From Curvibacter lanceolatus ATCC 14669 (GTDB lineage: Bacteria > Pseudomonadota > Gammaproteobacteria > Burkholderiales > Burkholderiaceae_C), in contig NZ_KB906254.1 of the NCBI RefSeq assembly GCF_000381265.1, positions 1 through 64,000 of the forward strand: 64,000 bases of DNA. The letters run 5' to 3'. Below are positions 1 to 9,671 of this stretch, in pieces. The translations under genes were made by a program, and so were the position numbers. Under the pieces are notes generated by a model that saw only the letters and a list, made by a program, of their open reading frames with translations, was not told the DNA's origin and searched no databases. The first letter of the stretch is position 1. Each line of letters opens with the position of its first letter.

Positions 1-240
1 AAGGGCGACAGCTATGACAACGCCCTGGCCGAGACCATCAACGGTCTCTACAAGGCCGAGCTCATCCATCGCCGAGCGCCTTGGAAGACGAAGGAGGCTG
101 TGGAGTTCGCGACGCTCGAATGGGTGTCCTGGTTCAACCACCATCGCCTGCTCGAACCCATCGGGTACATCCCGCCCGCAGAAGCCGAGGCAAACTACTA
201 TCGGCAACTCGCCAGTCAGTCCACCGCGGTGGCGGTCTGA
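1..240 (+). CDS. IS3-family transposase OrfB, C-terminal part (5' truncated by window edge)
   Basis: This reading frame is open from base 1 and stops at 238-240, giving the last 79 residues of an integrase-core (DDE, rve-type) transposase. The stretch GDSYDNALAETINGLYKAEL is the classic IS3 OrfB segment carrying the last catalytic glutamate (the E of ALAET). The downstream WFNHHRLLEPIGYIPPAEAE is the usual C-terminal end. The protein would cut and join element ends during transposition, together with OrfA or an OrfAB fusion encoded upstream. Nothing in the visible part is broken, but activity cannot be judged from a third of the protein. Confidence 0.9.
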   Translation, partial: KGDSYDNALAETINGLYKAELIHRRAPWKTKEAVEFATLEWVSWFNHHRLLEPIGYIPPAEAEANYYRQLASQSTAVAV

Positions 241-249
241 CTTAAACCA

Positions 250-279
250 AACAGCCTCCTTGAAAACCGGGGCGATTCA
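250..279 (+). repeat. Probable right terminal inverted repeat of the IS3 element
   Basis: The segment ending GAAAACCGGGGCGATTCA lies just after the transposase stop codon. Its reverse complement starts TGA followed by a CGCCCCGG core, as expected of IS3-group termini. The partner repeat is outside the window, so repeat length and identity cannot be measured here. Confidence 0.6.
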
Positions 280-348
280 CCTTGGCCAGTTGCCGGCTCA
301 CGCTGGTGTAGGTAGGCGTGGCCCAGGCGGCTGTCGAAGTAAAGTAAG
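280..348 (-). pseudogene. Remnant resembling the C-terminus of the XRE-cupin regulator
   Basis: Read on the minus strand, bases 280-348 encode RGDLLYFDSRLGHAY and, after a frame change, SVSRQLAKV. The intact regulator at 1804-2448 has RGDSLYFDSRLGHAYVSVSRQLAKV. By eye about 60 of some 70 bases match between 281-348 and 1861-1926. The fragment carries an extra 4 bases (a second CTAC) that shift the frame between HAY and SVS. The homology starts exactly where the IS ends and stops after about 70 bases, so this looks like a decayed paralogue cut by the IS. It should not be expected to make a functional protein. Confidence 0.6.
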
Positions 349-451
349 TCACCGCGCCTTTTGACCGCATCTGACGTTTCGGCAAGCCATCTGACCCAGG
401 GATTGAGCTTGCGCAGTGTGAAGCGATGTGCCTTGAGCCAATGAAAGCTGG

Positions 452-489
452 CTTTAATTGTTGCAAGTTAAATTAAAGAATACTTTAAT
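452..489 (+). promoter_or_regulatory. Putative operator/promoter of the Fic gene: three copies of a 7-bp motif
   Basis: The heptamer CTTTAAT occurs at 452-458, in inverted form (ATTAAAG) at 472-478, and again at 483-489. The last two copies form a perfect 7-bp inverted repeat around AATA. This AT-rich block stands out from its GC-rich surroundings, ends about 30 bp before the Fic start codon, and overlaps plausible -35 (TTGCAA, near 460) and -10 sequences. The Fic protein ends in a predicted winged-helix-like region, so autoregulation is a reasonable inference, not shown. Confidence 0.5.
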
Positions 490-519
490 AAGGCGGTACT
501 CTACTCAAGGCTGCTTTCA

Positions 520-1668
520 ATGAAACGCCTCACCGGGGCTTATTCGATTTCCACGACATTGGGCGAGTCAGTGCGCGCATTCGTGCCCCATGCCTTGCCA
601 CCGTCTGATCCAGGCCTGGCGCCCGAGGTATTTGCCGACCTCAACCGGCAAGTCGAGCTGGCGCTCGCACGTTTAGCGGGTGTGTCTGGCTTGGTGCCTT
701 CGGTTGACTGGCTGTTGTACAGCGCCATCCGCAAGGAGGCACTTCTCACGTCGCAGATCGAGGGCACACAAGCCACGCTGACAGATCTGTTCGATGAAGA
801 AGCGGGCTTCAAAGTCAACAATACCGACGACGTGGAGGAGGTGACCAACTACCTTCGTGCTTTTCGTTGGACTCAGGAGCAGCTCCGCGATCCCAAAGGG
901 CTGCCCATCAGCGTGCGGCTGTTGTGCGAGGCACACCGTCGCCTGCTTGACGGTGCTCGCGGCGCAGGCAAGCAACCGGGCGAGCTGCGTCGGTCACAAA
1001 ACTGGATCGGTGGCACACGGCCCGGTAATGCGATTTTCGTACCCTCTCCGCCGGAGCAGGTTCCCATGCTGTTGGCCGACATGGAAAGGTTCATTCATGA
1101 CACCGCGACGGATTTGCCGCCGATGGTCAAGGCGGCTCTGATCCACGCGCAGTTTGAAACCATCCATCCATTTCTCGACGGCAACGGACGCATTGGCCGG
1201 CTGCTGATCGCCGCCCTGTTTGAGCACTGGGGGCTGTTGTCCGAGCCCTTGATGTACCTCAGTGGCTACCTCAAGCAGCACCAGGCTGAGTACTACCGTC
1301 GCTTGTCTGCCATCCGCACGGAGGGAGATTGGGAGTCTTGGATCCGGTTCTTTCTGGAAGGCGTGGCTATCTCTGCGGGCGATGCCGAAAAAAGCTTCAT
1401 TGAAGTGGCCAGCCTCGTGGCCAGTGATCGCAGACGCTTGTTGCAATCCACCAAGGCCGGCCCGGCGAGCTATCGGCTGTTCGAAATGCTGCCGATGATG
1501 CCGCGCTTCACCATCGAACGCGTTCGCCAGCAACTTGACACCAGCTTCCCCACCGCAACGGCAGCGGTCAAGGTGCTGGAAGAGCTGGGCATCGTGATGG
1601 AAATGACTGGGCAGAAGAAAAACCGGATTTACAGCTATCAGGCCTACGTTGAACTGCTCTCGCGGTGA
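520..1668 (+). CDS. Fic family protein (class II, self-inhibited; probable AMP-transferase)
   Basis: This 382-residue protein has an N-terminal Fic_N-type region, a Fic core and a C-terminal winged-helix-like segment (about 300-382). The core motif HPFLDGNGR lies at residues 216-224, with the catalytic histidine H216. The inhibitory motif (S/T)xxxE(G/N) is seen before the core as T77-S-Q-I-E81-G82, which places it among class II Fic proteins that carry their own inhibitory helix. Such proteins usually transfer AMP from ATP to a hydroxyl side chain of a target, or remove it; the target here is unknown. No small antitoxin gene sits upstream, consistent with class II. The gene lies next to an IS end and has its own AT-rich promoter, suggesting acquisition as a single-gene unit. 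ATG 520 follows AAGG about 10 bases upstream. Confidence 0.9.
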   Translation: MKRLTGAYSISTTLGESVRAFVPHALPPSDPGLAPEVFADLNRQVELALARLAGVSGLVPSVDWLLYSAIRKEALLTSQIEGTQATLTDLFDEEAGFKVNNTDDVEEVTNYLRAFRWTQEQLRDPKGLPISVRLLCEAHRRLLDGARGAGKQPGELRRSQNWIGGTRPGNAIFVPSPPEQVPMLLADMERFIHDTATDLPPMVKAALIHAQFETIHPFLDGNGRIGRLLIAALFEHWGLLSEPLMYLSGYLKQHQAEYYRRLSAIRTEGDWESWIRFFLEGVAISAGDAEKSFIEVASLVASDRRRLLQSTKAGPASYRLFEMLPMMPRFTIERVRQQLDTSFPTATAAVKVLEELGIVMEMTGQKKNRIYSYQAYVELLSR

Positions 1669-1803
1669 TAGACACCCGTAAGCCCGTACGTGCTTCACGC
1701 CTGGTTTTCGCCGATCTTGCCCAGCCCAGGCACCAGACGACACAGAGCGTGCGCCCGAATGATCGAATGGACATCTGGCCGCGCAAGCCAGCCAGGCCCG
1801 CCC

Positions 1804-3802
<1,999 letters not shown>

Positions 3803-3991
3803 GGGGGCCTGATGGGGCTGTTGGGCTCCAAATTAGGGGCCCGGCAATGTGCAACAAGTCCGGCCTGGGCTGTTCGTCGATGGCTCTGTGCGGGGTATTT
3901 GTGATGAAATGCCCCCCAGTTACAAATAATCGATGTGCCGGGCGGGGCCCTTGTTGAAAAGGGGCCAAGCCCAGGCCGCAGAGGGGTTCAC

Positions 3992-4522
3992 ATGAAGTTT
4001 CTGATGGCTGTGGTGTGTGCGTCGGCACTGTTGGCGGCCGGTGGCGTGCAGGCGCGGGGCGAGTCGGGCCAGGTGCGCCTGTGCCGCGATGCCAATACGC
4101 CGGTTGGGCCCGATGCGCGCGGCACGCTGGTGCTCGATGGCGTGATTCGCTTCACCACGGCCCGCACCCTCAAGGAAGAGCGTGAAAAACGCGACGAGAT
4201 GCAGGTGGTGACCGAGATCATCGACCCCATCCGCCCAGGCCCCCAATGCTGGGTGCAAGACGCCTGGGTGGCCGAAAACCTGTCGAATGAGCCCCTGCCC
4301 AAGGCCGGCATGACCTGGCGCGCCTACGCCTTTGTGGATTACGACCGCCTGGTGGATGTGCCGCCCAAGGTGATCGGCAACCTGGGCCGCGTCACCCGCG
4401 TGGGCTTCACGCCCAACCGGGGTTGGGACAACGGCCGGGTGGCGTTCACGGTCACGGCGCTGGAAGATTTCAAGGTCATGCCCCGGGTCACCATGGCCCC
4501 GGTGGCGGTCGGCAAGCCCTGA
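3992..4522 (+). CDS. Secreted protein of unknown function
   Basis: This 176-residue protein starts MKFLMAVVCASALLAAGGVQA, a good Sec signal peptide with cleavage near ARG/ES (about residue 22-24). GAGGGG lies about 6 bases before ATG 3992, so this start is preferred over an in-frame ATG 57 bases upstream. The mature part is about 150 residues with two cysteines (RLCRD and PQCWV) that could form a disulfide, and no motif I recognise. It is flanked by dauA and a convergent small gene and looks like a single transcription unit. Function unknown; periplasmic location inferred. Confidence 0.7.
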   Translation: MKFLMAVVCASALLAAGGVQARGESGQVRLCRDANTPVGPDARGTLVLDGVIRFTTARTLKEEREKRDEMQVVTEIIDPIRPGPQCWVQDAWVAENLSNEPLPKAGMTWRAYAFVDYDRLVDVPPKVIGNLGRVTRVGFTPNRGWDNGRVAFTVTALEDFKVMPRVTMAPVAVGKP

Positions 4523-4589
4523 GCGGGGTGATGGGCTGATGGCTTGATGAGGTGAGGGGCTGGCCCGGCTCGCGGGCTCAGCCAGGGCC

Positions 4590-4907
4590 TCACGCTGCGG
4601 GGATTCGCAGCAGGTCTTCGTCGCTTTCGTCGCCGCTCTTGATCCAGTACAGCACGCAGCGGTGCAGCACCTCGCCCTGCAGCCACGAGGGCAGGGGGTT
4701 CCAGTCGCCATTCGGGTCGTGCTTGGCAGGGTCCCAGGGGGCGTCCTGGTAGCCGTCATTGAGGGCGTAGTGCACCAGCTCGGGGCTGGCTTTCTCGGTG
4801 ATCAGGCGGTGCAGGCCGTCGTAGGCGGCACCCACCTCACCCACTGGGTCGTACAGCAAGGTGTTGGGCATCTTGAGCATCTCATCGGTCGTCAGCGGCT
4901 GGGTCAT
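4590..4907 (-). CDS. Small conserved-looking protein of unknown function
   Basis: This 105-residue protein starts MTQPLTTDEMLKMP. It is acidic, tryptophan-containing (YQDAPWDPAKHDPNGDWNPLPSW) and has no signal peptide or membrane segment, so it is probably cytoplasmic. AAGGAACC, reading on the minus strand, lies just before the start and fits a ribosome binding site. It is followed downstream by no gene on the same strand; upstream on the same strand is the 116-residue gene at 4965-5315, 57 bp away, so the two probably form an operon. No family recognised. Confidence 0.6.
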   Translation of the reverse strand: MTQPLTTDEMLKMPNTLLYDPVGEVGAAYDGLHRLITEKASPELVHYALNDGYQDAPWDPAKHDPNGDWNPLPSWLQGEVLHRCVLYWIKSGDESDEDLLRIPAA

Positions 4908-4964
4908 GGGTGGGTTCCTTGCGGGTTCGGTCGGGGCGGGCTGGGCCGGCCCAGCCCGGGGTGT

Positions 4965-5315
4965 TCAGCCCAGTTCGTAGATCTGGGTGAGCTTCTGGGC
5001 CAGCTCTTGCACGCGGGCGGCCACCGGGCCTTCGCCCTCCAGCCCGTCGCGTTCAAGCCGGCAGTGCTCGATCATCTGCAGCTTCAGGTAGGCGTCACCC
5101 ATCACGGCTTCGCTGCGCCCGCCCGGAAAGGTCAGGTTCAGCAGGCCGTGGCCTTGGCGGTGAGGGTCGTCCAGCGGGGTCACGACCACGCCGCTCAGCA
5201 CATGGATGGCCATTTCGCGTTCTTGGGCCGGCTTGAACTGCAGCAATTGCTTGAGCGCGTAAACCATGCGCTGGCTGCGGGTGTCGGTCGGATCGGGAAT
5301 GTGTTTCAAGGTCAT
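4965..5315 (-). CDS. Small protein of unknown function
   Basis: This 116-residue protein starts MTLKHIPDPTDTRSQRMVYALKQLLQ and ends in a predicted helix rich in leucine and glutamine (VAARVQELAQKLTQIYELG). It has no signal peptide or transmembrane segment. It precedes the 105-residue gene in the same direction and probably shares its transcript. The region just upstream (5316-5401) is AT-rich and likely contains the promoter. I do not recognise the family. Confidence 0.6.
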   Translation of the reverse strand: MTLKHIPDPTDTRSQRMVYALKQLLQFKPAQEREMAIHVLSGVVVTPLDDPHRQGHGLLNLTFPGGRSEAVMGDAYLKLQMIEHCRLERDGLEGEGPVAARVQELAQKLTQIYELG

Positions 5316-5401
5316 CAGAGGTACAGGCGGTTAAAGATGTTAATTGAACGGCTATCGGTCTCAAATTACCAGCCTTGCGTGACACCCGCCAGCCCAAAGC
5401 G

Positions 5402-6367
5402 TCAAGAAGGCGACGAAATCTCGCTTTCGGTTCCACCGCCCAGCCAGGCACCGGCCTGCGATGCCAATTGCGCCGCAGCCTGGGCGGCCTGGGCCCCCAG
5501 GTAGCTGTGGAATGCCGCCGCCAGCGGTGACAGCCGCTTGCCCTTCAGGTACACCATGTACCAGTGCGCGTGCATGGGGAAGCCCTTCACGTCGAGCACG
5601 GTCAGGGCCTCGTCCACCCGGTGCTCACCCAGCGCGTGCTCCGACACCAGGGCCAGGCCCAGCCCGCCGGCCACCGCCTGCATGATGGCCTCGTTGCTGC
5701 CCAGCTCCAGCCGCACCTGGGGCTGAAAGCCCAGCTGGCTCAGGTGGGCGTCGCCCGCCAGCCGGGTGCCCGAGCCGCGCTCGCGCAAGATGAAGCGCTC
5801 GTTCGCCAGCTCGCTCAGCTCAATGTTCTTGACCCCTGCCAGCCGGTGCGCGGCCGGGGCAATCACCACCAGCGGGTTGGGCATGAACACCTGCTGCTCG
5901 ATGTCCAAGTCGGTGGGCGGCATCGACATAATGCACAGGTCGTCCAGGTTGTCGCGCAGGCGTTGCAGCACGCCGTCGCGGTTCAGCACCTGCAGGGCAA
6001 TGTCGATGTCGGGGTGGCGCTGGCAGAAGGCGCCCAGCATGCGCGGCACAAAGTACTTGGCGGTGCTCACCACCGACACGCGCAGGCGCCCGCGCTGCAG
6101 GCCTTTCATGGCGTCGATGCGCTGGGTCAGGCCGCTCCACTCGTCCACCATGTTGCGCGCGCTGCGGGCCAGCTCTTCGCCGGCCTGGGTCAGAAACAGG
6201 CGTTTGCCCGCCTGCTCGTACAAGGGCAGGCCCAGGGTTTCGCTGAGCTCCTTGAGCTGCATCGACACCGTGGGCTGGGTCACATGGCAGGCCCGGGCGG
6301 CGGCGCTGATGCTGCCCTGATCGGCCAGGGCCAGAAACAATTGAAGCTGCCTGAAGCTCACATGCAT
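5402..6367 (-). CDS. LysR-family regulator (CbbR/CmpR-like), divergent from sbtA
   Basis: This 321-residue LysR protein has an N-terminal winged helix-turn-helix (MHVSFRQLQLFLALAD, then SISAAARACHVTQPTVSMQL) and a LysR substrate domain from about residue 90. Start at the ATG reading down from 6367 gives the normal LysR N-terminus; an upstream in-frame start would add 28 unlikely residues. The sequence resembles CbbR/CmpR-type regulators of carbon fixation and bicarbonate uptake. It is divergent from a SbtA-type bicarbonate transporter across 86 bp, the classic arrangement for a LysR regulator and its target. The effector is not predictable from sequence. Confidence 0.85.
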   Translation of the reverse strand: MHVSFRQLQLFLALADQGSISAAARACHVTQPTVSMQLKELSETLGLPLYEQAGKRLFLTQAGEELARSARNMVDEWSGLTQRIDAMKGLQRGRLRVSVVSTAKYFVPRMLGAFCQRHPDIDIALQVLNRDGVLQRLRDNLDDLCIMSMPPTDLDIEQQVFMPNPLVVIAPAAHRLAGVKNIELSELANERFILRERGSGTRLAGDAHLSQLGFQPQVRLELGSNEAIMQAVAGGLGLALVSEHALGEHRVDEALTVLDVKGFPMHAHWYMVYLKGKRLSPLAAAFHSYLGAQAAQAAAQLASQAGAWLGGGTESEISSPS

Positions 6368-6390
6368 AGAGTTTTCTCGATGGTTTATGG

Positions 6391-6412
6391 ACTTAAAACT
6401 GATTTTACTTAA
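6391..6412. promoter_or_regulatory. AT-rich shared promoter/operator between LysR gene and sbtA
   Basis: The short gap holds the AT-rich segment ACTTAAAACTGATTTTACTT followed by AA, with partly symmetric TTAA elements at both ends. LysR regulators bind loosely symmetric T-N11-A sites in such divergent gaps. This is the only AT-rich stretch in the gap, so it is the best candidate; the exact site is not decided. Confidence 0.35.
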
Positions 6413-6453
6413 TGGGTTGGGCTTCCTAACATCGGCGCATTGAGGAGTCATTC

Positions 6454-7479
6454 ATGCAAAACCTGTTGGATCCAGCCATTCTGTTTTTTGTCTTCGGGGT
6501 GTTGGCCGGCCTGGTGCGCTCCAACCTGGAGATCCCGGCCGCGGTGTCGCGCTTTCTGTCGCTCTACCTGCTGATGGCGCTGGGCCTGAAGGGCGGCTTT
6601 GCGCTGGCCCACTCGGGCTTCAGTGCGGAGGTGCTGCACAGCCTGTTCTGCGCGGTGCTGCTGGCGCTGGCCGTGCCGGCCCTGGGCTACCTGGTGCTGC
6701 GCCGCTTTCTGAAGCCCTTTGATGCCCTGGCCGTGGCCAGCACCTATGGCTCGGTCAGCGCCGTCACCTTCATCACCGCGGTGGCCTACCTGGAGCGCAA
6801 CGGCCTGCCCTACGGCGGCCACATGGCCGCCGCCATGGCCTTGATGGAGTCGCCGGCCATCGTGCTGGCCGTGCTGATGGCCAACCACGTGCGCCAGGGC
6901 CAGGCGGCCGGCTCGGTGCAGTTCAACGGCGGCGGCACCGCCAGCCTCAGCGCCGGGGGCTGGGGCGGCCAGGGCAGGGCACCGGGCAACCGCATTGGCC
7001 ACCTGCTGCACGAGTCGTTCACCGATGGCGCCCAGCTGCTGCTGCTCGGGGCCATGGCGGTGGGCCTGGTGTCGGGCGATGCCGGCAAGGCCGCCATGCA
7101 GCCTTTCTCGGGCGACCTGTTCAAGGGCATGCTGGCCTTCTTCATGCTCGACATGGGCCTGAACGCGGCGCGCCAGTTGCCCCAGCTGCGCGGGCAATCG
7201 CCCTGGGTGCTGCTGTATGCCGTGCTGGGGCCGTTCACGCACGCCTTCATGGGCCTGGGCCTGGCCTGCCTGGCCGGTTTGCCGGCCGGTGATGCAGGCC
7301 TGCTGATGGTGCTGGCGGGCAGCGCCTCGTACATCGCCGTGCCGGCCGTGCTGCGCTATGCCGTGCCCGAGGCCAACCAGGCGCTGTACTTTGGCCTGTC
7401 GCTGGGTTTGACCTTTCCGCTCAACGTGCTGCTGGGGGTGCCGTTCTACATGCAGGTGGCGCACGCGGTGCTGGGCTGA
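6454..7479 (+). CDS. sbtA: SbtA-type sodium-dependent bicarbonate transporter
   Basis: This 341-residue integral membrane protein has about ten hydrophobic segments. Its N-terminus (LLDPAILFFVFGVLAGLVRSNLEIP, shown in part) and the LYLLMALGLKGG motif are typical of the SbtA/DUF897 family. In cyanobacteria SbtA imports bicarbonate with sodium. It is a little shorter than the cyanobacterial protein, with a compact central linker around 150-175 rich in glycine. No SbtB (PII-like partner) gene follows. Control by the divergent LysR regulator is likely. In a heterotroph it could feed anaplerotic carboxylation or carbon fixation encoded elsewhere; substrate specificity is inferred from family. Confidence 0.85.
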   Translation: MQNLLDPAILFFVFGVLAGLVRSNLEIPAAVSRFLSLYLLMALGLKGGFALAHSGFSAEVLHSLFCAVLLALAVPALGYLVLRRFLKPFDALAVASTYGSVSAVTFITAVAYLERNGLPYGGHMAAAMALMESPAIVLAVLMANHVRQGQAAGSVQFNGGGTASLSAGGWGGQGRAPGNRIGHLLHESFTDGAQLLLLGAMAVGLVSGDAGKAAMQPFSGDLFKGMLAFFMLDMGLNAARQLPQLRGQSPWVLLYAVLGPFTHAFMGLGLACLAGLPAGDAGLLMVLAGSASYIAVPAVLRYAVPEANQALYFGLSLGLTFPLNVLLGVPFYMQVAHAVLG

Positions 7480-7589
7480 GGTGTTTGGGCGCTTTGTCAT
7501 GAAGCGGACACATGGCGTGGGTACGTTATCGGGGCTTTTGTTTTCTGCCGGCGTACCCATTCCCCCTTGTTGCTTCATAAGGCCCCGCT

Positions 7590-8504
7590 TTGATCTCTGA
7601 CGACGACCTCATCCGCCGCATCCACCAGGAAGCCCACGACAGCTACGACGAGGAGCTTGAGCTGGAGCTGGAAGACCGCGACATCGACCAGTACACCGGC
7701 GGCGCCGAGTCGGTGCAGACCAGCGAGTACCGCGAACTGCGCCGGCTGTATTTCCGTGAGCTGTTCCGCCTGCAGGCCGAGTTGGTCAAGCTGCAAGACT
7801 GGGTGGTGGCCACGGGCCACAAGGTGGTGATCGTGTTCGAGGGGCGCGATGCCGCCGGCAAGGGCGGCGTGATCAAGCGCATCACCCAGCGCCTGAACCC
7901 ACGCGTGTGCCGTGTGGCGGCCCTGCCGGCCCCCAACGACCGTGAGCGCACCCAGTGGTACTTTCAGCGCTATGCCGCCCACCTGCCGGCCGCCGGCGAG
8001 ATGGTCTTGTTTGACCGCAGCTGGTACAACCGCGCCGGCGTCGAGCGCGTGATGGGCTTTTGCAACGACGACCAGTACGAAGAGTTCTTCCGCTCGGCGC
8101 CCGAGTTCGAACGCATGCTGGTGCGTTCGGGCATCCAGCTGATCAAGTACTGGTTCTCGATCTCGGACGACGAGCAGCGCCTGCGCTTTCTGGGCCGCAT
8201 CCACGACCCGCTCAAGCAATGGAAGCTCAGCCCCATGGACCTGGAGTCGCGCCGCCGCTGGGAGGACTACACCAAGGCCAAAGAGATCATGCTCGAGCGC
8301 ACCCACATCACCGAGGCACCCTGGTGGATCGTGCAGGCCGACGACAAGAAGAAGGCCCGCCTCAACTGCATCAACCACCTGCTGAGTCAGATGCCGTATC
8401 AAGAGGTGCCACACCCCGCCATCGAACTGCCGCAGCGCCAGCGCCATGAGGACTACCTGCGCAACCCCGTGCCTGAAGACATGATCGTCCCTCAGGTGTA
8501 TTGA
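7590..8504 (+). CDS. ppk2: Polyphosphate kinase 2 (PPK2)
   Basis: This 304-residue protein has the PPK2 P-loop GRDAAGKGG (residues 85-93) and lid segment DRSWYNRAGVERVMGF, plus RTQWYFQRY and KYWFSISDDEQ, all family hallmarks. PPK2 enzymes move phosphate between polyphosphate and nucleoside mono- or diphosphates. The length and single PPK2 domain fit class I (diphosphate-phosphorylating) enzymes. The start is TTG at 7590, preceded by ATAAGG with 7-base spacing. The N-terminus (residues 3-40) is strikingly acidic. zntB follows 50 bp downstream on the same strand. Confidence 0.9.
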   Translation: MISDDDLIRRIHQEAHDSYDEELELELEDRDIDQYTGGAESVQTSEYRELRRLYFRELFRLQAELVKLQDWVVATGHKVVIVFEGRDAAGKGGVIKRITQRLNPRVCRVAALPAPNDRERTQWYFQRYAAHLPAAGEMVLFDRSWYNRAGVERVMGFCNDDQYEEFFRSAPEFERMLVRSGIQLIKYWFSISDDEQRLRFLGRIHDPLKQWKLSPMDLESRRRWEDYTKAKEIMLERTHITEAPWWIVQADDKKKARLNCINHLLSQMPYQEVPHPAIELPQRQRHEDYLRNPVPEDMIVPQVY

Positions 8505-8554
8505 GCCATGGCACCGGATCTGCGGGCCCAGGCCCCCGACCGGATGGGGCGCCC

Positions 8555-9562
8555 ATGAAGCCCCCCCACAGTGCCTCACGCAACGGCCTGATCTGCGGCT
8601 ACCGCTTCGAGGCCGGTGCCCGCGGTCAGGAGCTGGGCCTGGACGAGACGCTGGAGTGGCTGGCCCGGCCCGGCCCGCGTGCGCCGGGCGAGTTCGTGTG
8701 GCTGCATTTCAAGCTCAGCGACGCCGCGGCCGAGACCTGGATCCGCAATCACCTGCCGGTGGTGCCCGAGTTCTTCGAGGCACTGCACGAGGGCTCGCGC
8801 TCCACCCGCATCGAAGACGCCGACGACACCCTGGTGGCGGTGGTCAACGATGTGTCGTATGAGTTTTCTTTCGACCCCTCCGACATCGAGACCCTGTGGG
8901 TGCATGTGGGGCCGCACCTGGCGGTGACGGCGCGCCTGCACCCGCTGCGCACCATCGATGTGCTGCGCCAGTCGGTGCGCGACGGGCATGTGTTCGGCTC
9001 GTCGGTGGCGTTTTTGAACCGTCTCATGCACGACCAGGGCGATGTGCTGCTGCGCATCGTGCGCCAAGCCACCCTGCAGGTGGACCATGTCGAAGACCAG
9101 CTGTTGCTGGGCCGGCTGCAACGCAAGCGGGCCGAGCTGGGGCAGCTGCGCCGCGTGCTGGTGCGGCTGCAGCGCCTGCTGGCGCCCGAGCCAGGGGCCT
9201 TGTTCCGCCTGCTGCGCCGCCCGCCGCCCTGGATCACCCCCGAAGACCTGGAGGAGCTGCGCCAGGCCACCGAAGAGTTCTCGCTGGTGATCCGCGACGC
9301 GGCCGAGCTGCAAGAGCGCATCCGCCTGCTGCAGGAAGAGATCGAGGCCCAGGTGGGCGAGCAGACCAACCGCAGCGTGTTCACCCTGACCATGGTCACC
9401 GTGCTGGCCCTGCCCATCAACCTGGTGGCGGGCTTGCTGGGCATGAACGTGGGGGGCATTCCGCTGGCCGACCACCCCCACGGCTTTGCGGTGATCGTGG
9501 GCATTGTGATCACCTTCACCGTGCTGGCCGGGGCCTGGGCGATCCGGCGGCGCGACGACTGA
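8555..9562 (+). CDS. zntB: ZntB/CorA-family zinc or magnesium transporter
   Basis: This 335-residue CorA-superfamily protein has a large cytoplasmic N-terminal domain, a long helix around 190-270, and two C-terminal transmembrane helices. The signature GMN is present as LLGMNVGGIPL between them. The GMNVGG form and the FFEALHEGSRSTRIEDADDTL region fit the ZntB subgroup, which transports zinc. An in-frame TTG at 8501 overlaps the end of ppk2; ATG 8555 is preferred because the added 18 residues have no family counterpart. It is probably co-transcribed with ppk2. Confidence 0.85.
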   Translation: MKPPHSASRNGLICGYRFEAGARGQELGLDETLEWLARPGPRAPGEFVWLHFKLSDAAAETWIRNHLPVVPEFFEALHEGSRSTRIEDADDTLVAVVNDVSYEFSFDPSDIETLWVHVGPHLAVTARLHPLRTIDVLRQSVRDGHVFGSSVAFLNRLMHDQGDVLLRIVRQATLQVDHVEDQLLLGRLQRKRAELGQLRRVLVRLQRLLAPEPGALFRLLRRPPPWITPEDLEELRQATEEFSLVIRDAAELQERIRLLQEEIEAQVGEQTNRSVFTLTMVTVLALPINLVAGLLGMNVGGIPLADHPHGFAVIVGIVITFTVLAGAWAIRRRDD

Positions 9563-9671
9563 GCGAGGGCTTAGCGCGGGCTGGGCAGGGGCCTGCAAGC
9601 CCCTGGGCGCTTGCGTCAAAATGTCGGCCGGCCCGCCGTCCGGTGGCGGGCACCGTCATCAGGGGATCTTC

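Larger units (their letters stand above)
1..279 (+). mobile_element. IS3-family insertion sequence, right end (left part outside window)
   Basis: The window opens inside an insertion sequence. It contains the last 79 codons of an IS3-type transposase followed by a short non-coding tail. That tail ends in a sequence whose reverse complement begins TGAATCGCCCCGGTTTTC, which resembles the terminal inverted repeats of many IS3-family elements. The boundary near 279 is inferred from that terminus and from the sudden start of homology to another gene at 280. The left end, the matching repeat and the target duplication lie outside the window. Confidence 0.8.

Noticed and set aside
520-1668. Fic gene as a two-gene toxin-antitoxin pair
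   Set aside because: No small upstream antitoxin gene is present, and the inhibitory motif lies inside the protein itself (class II).
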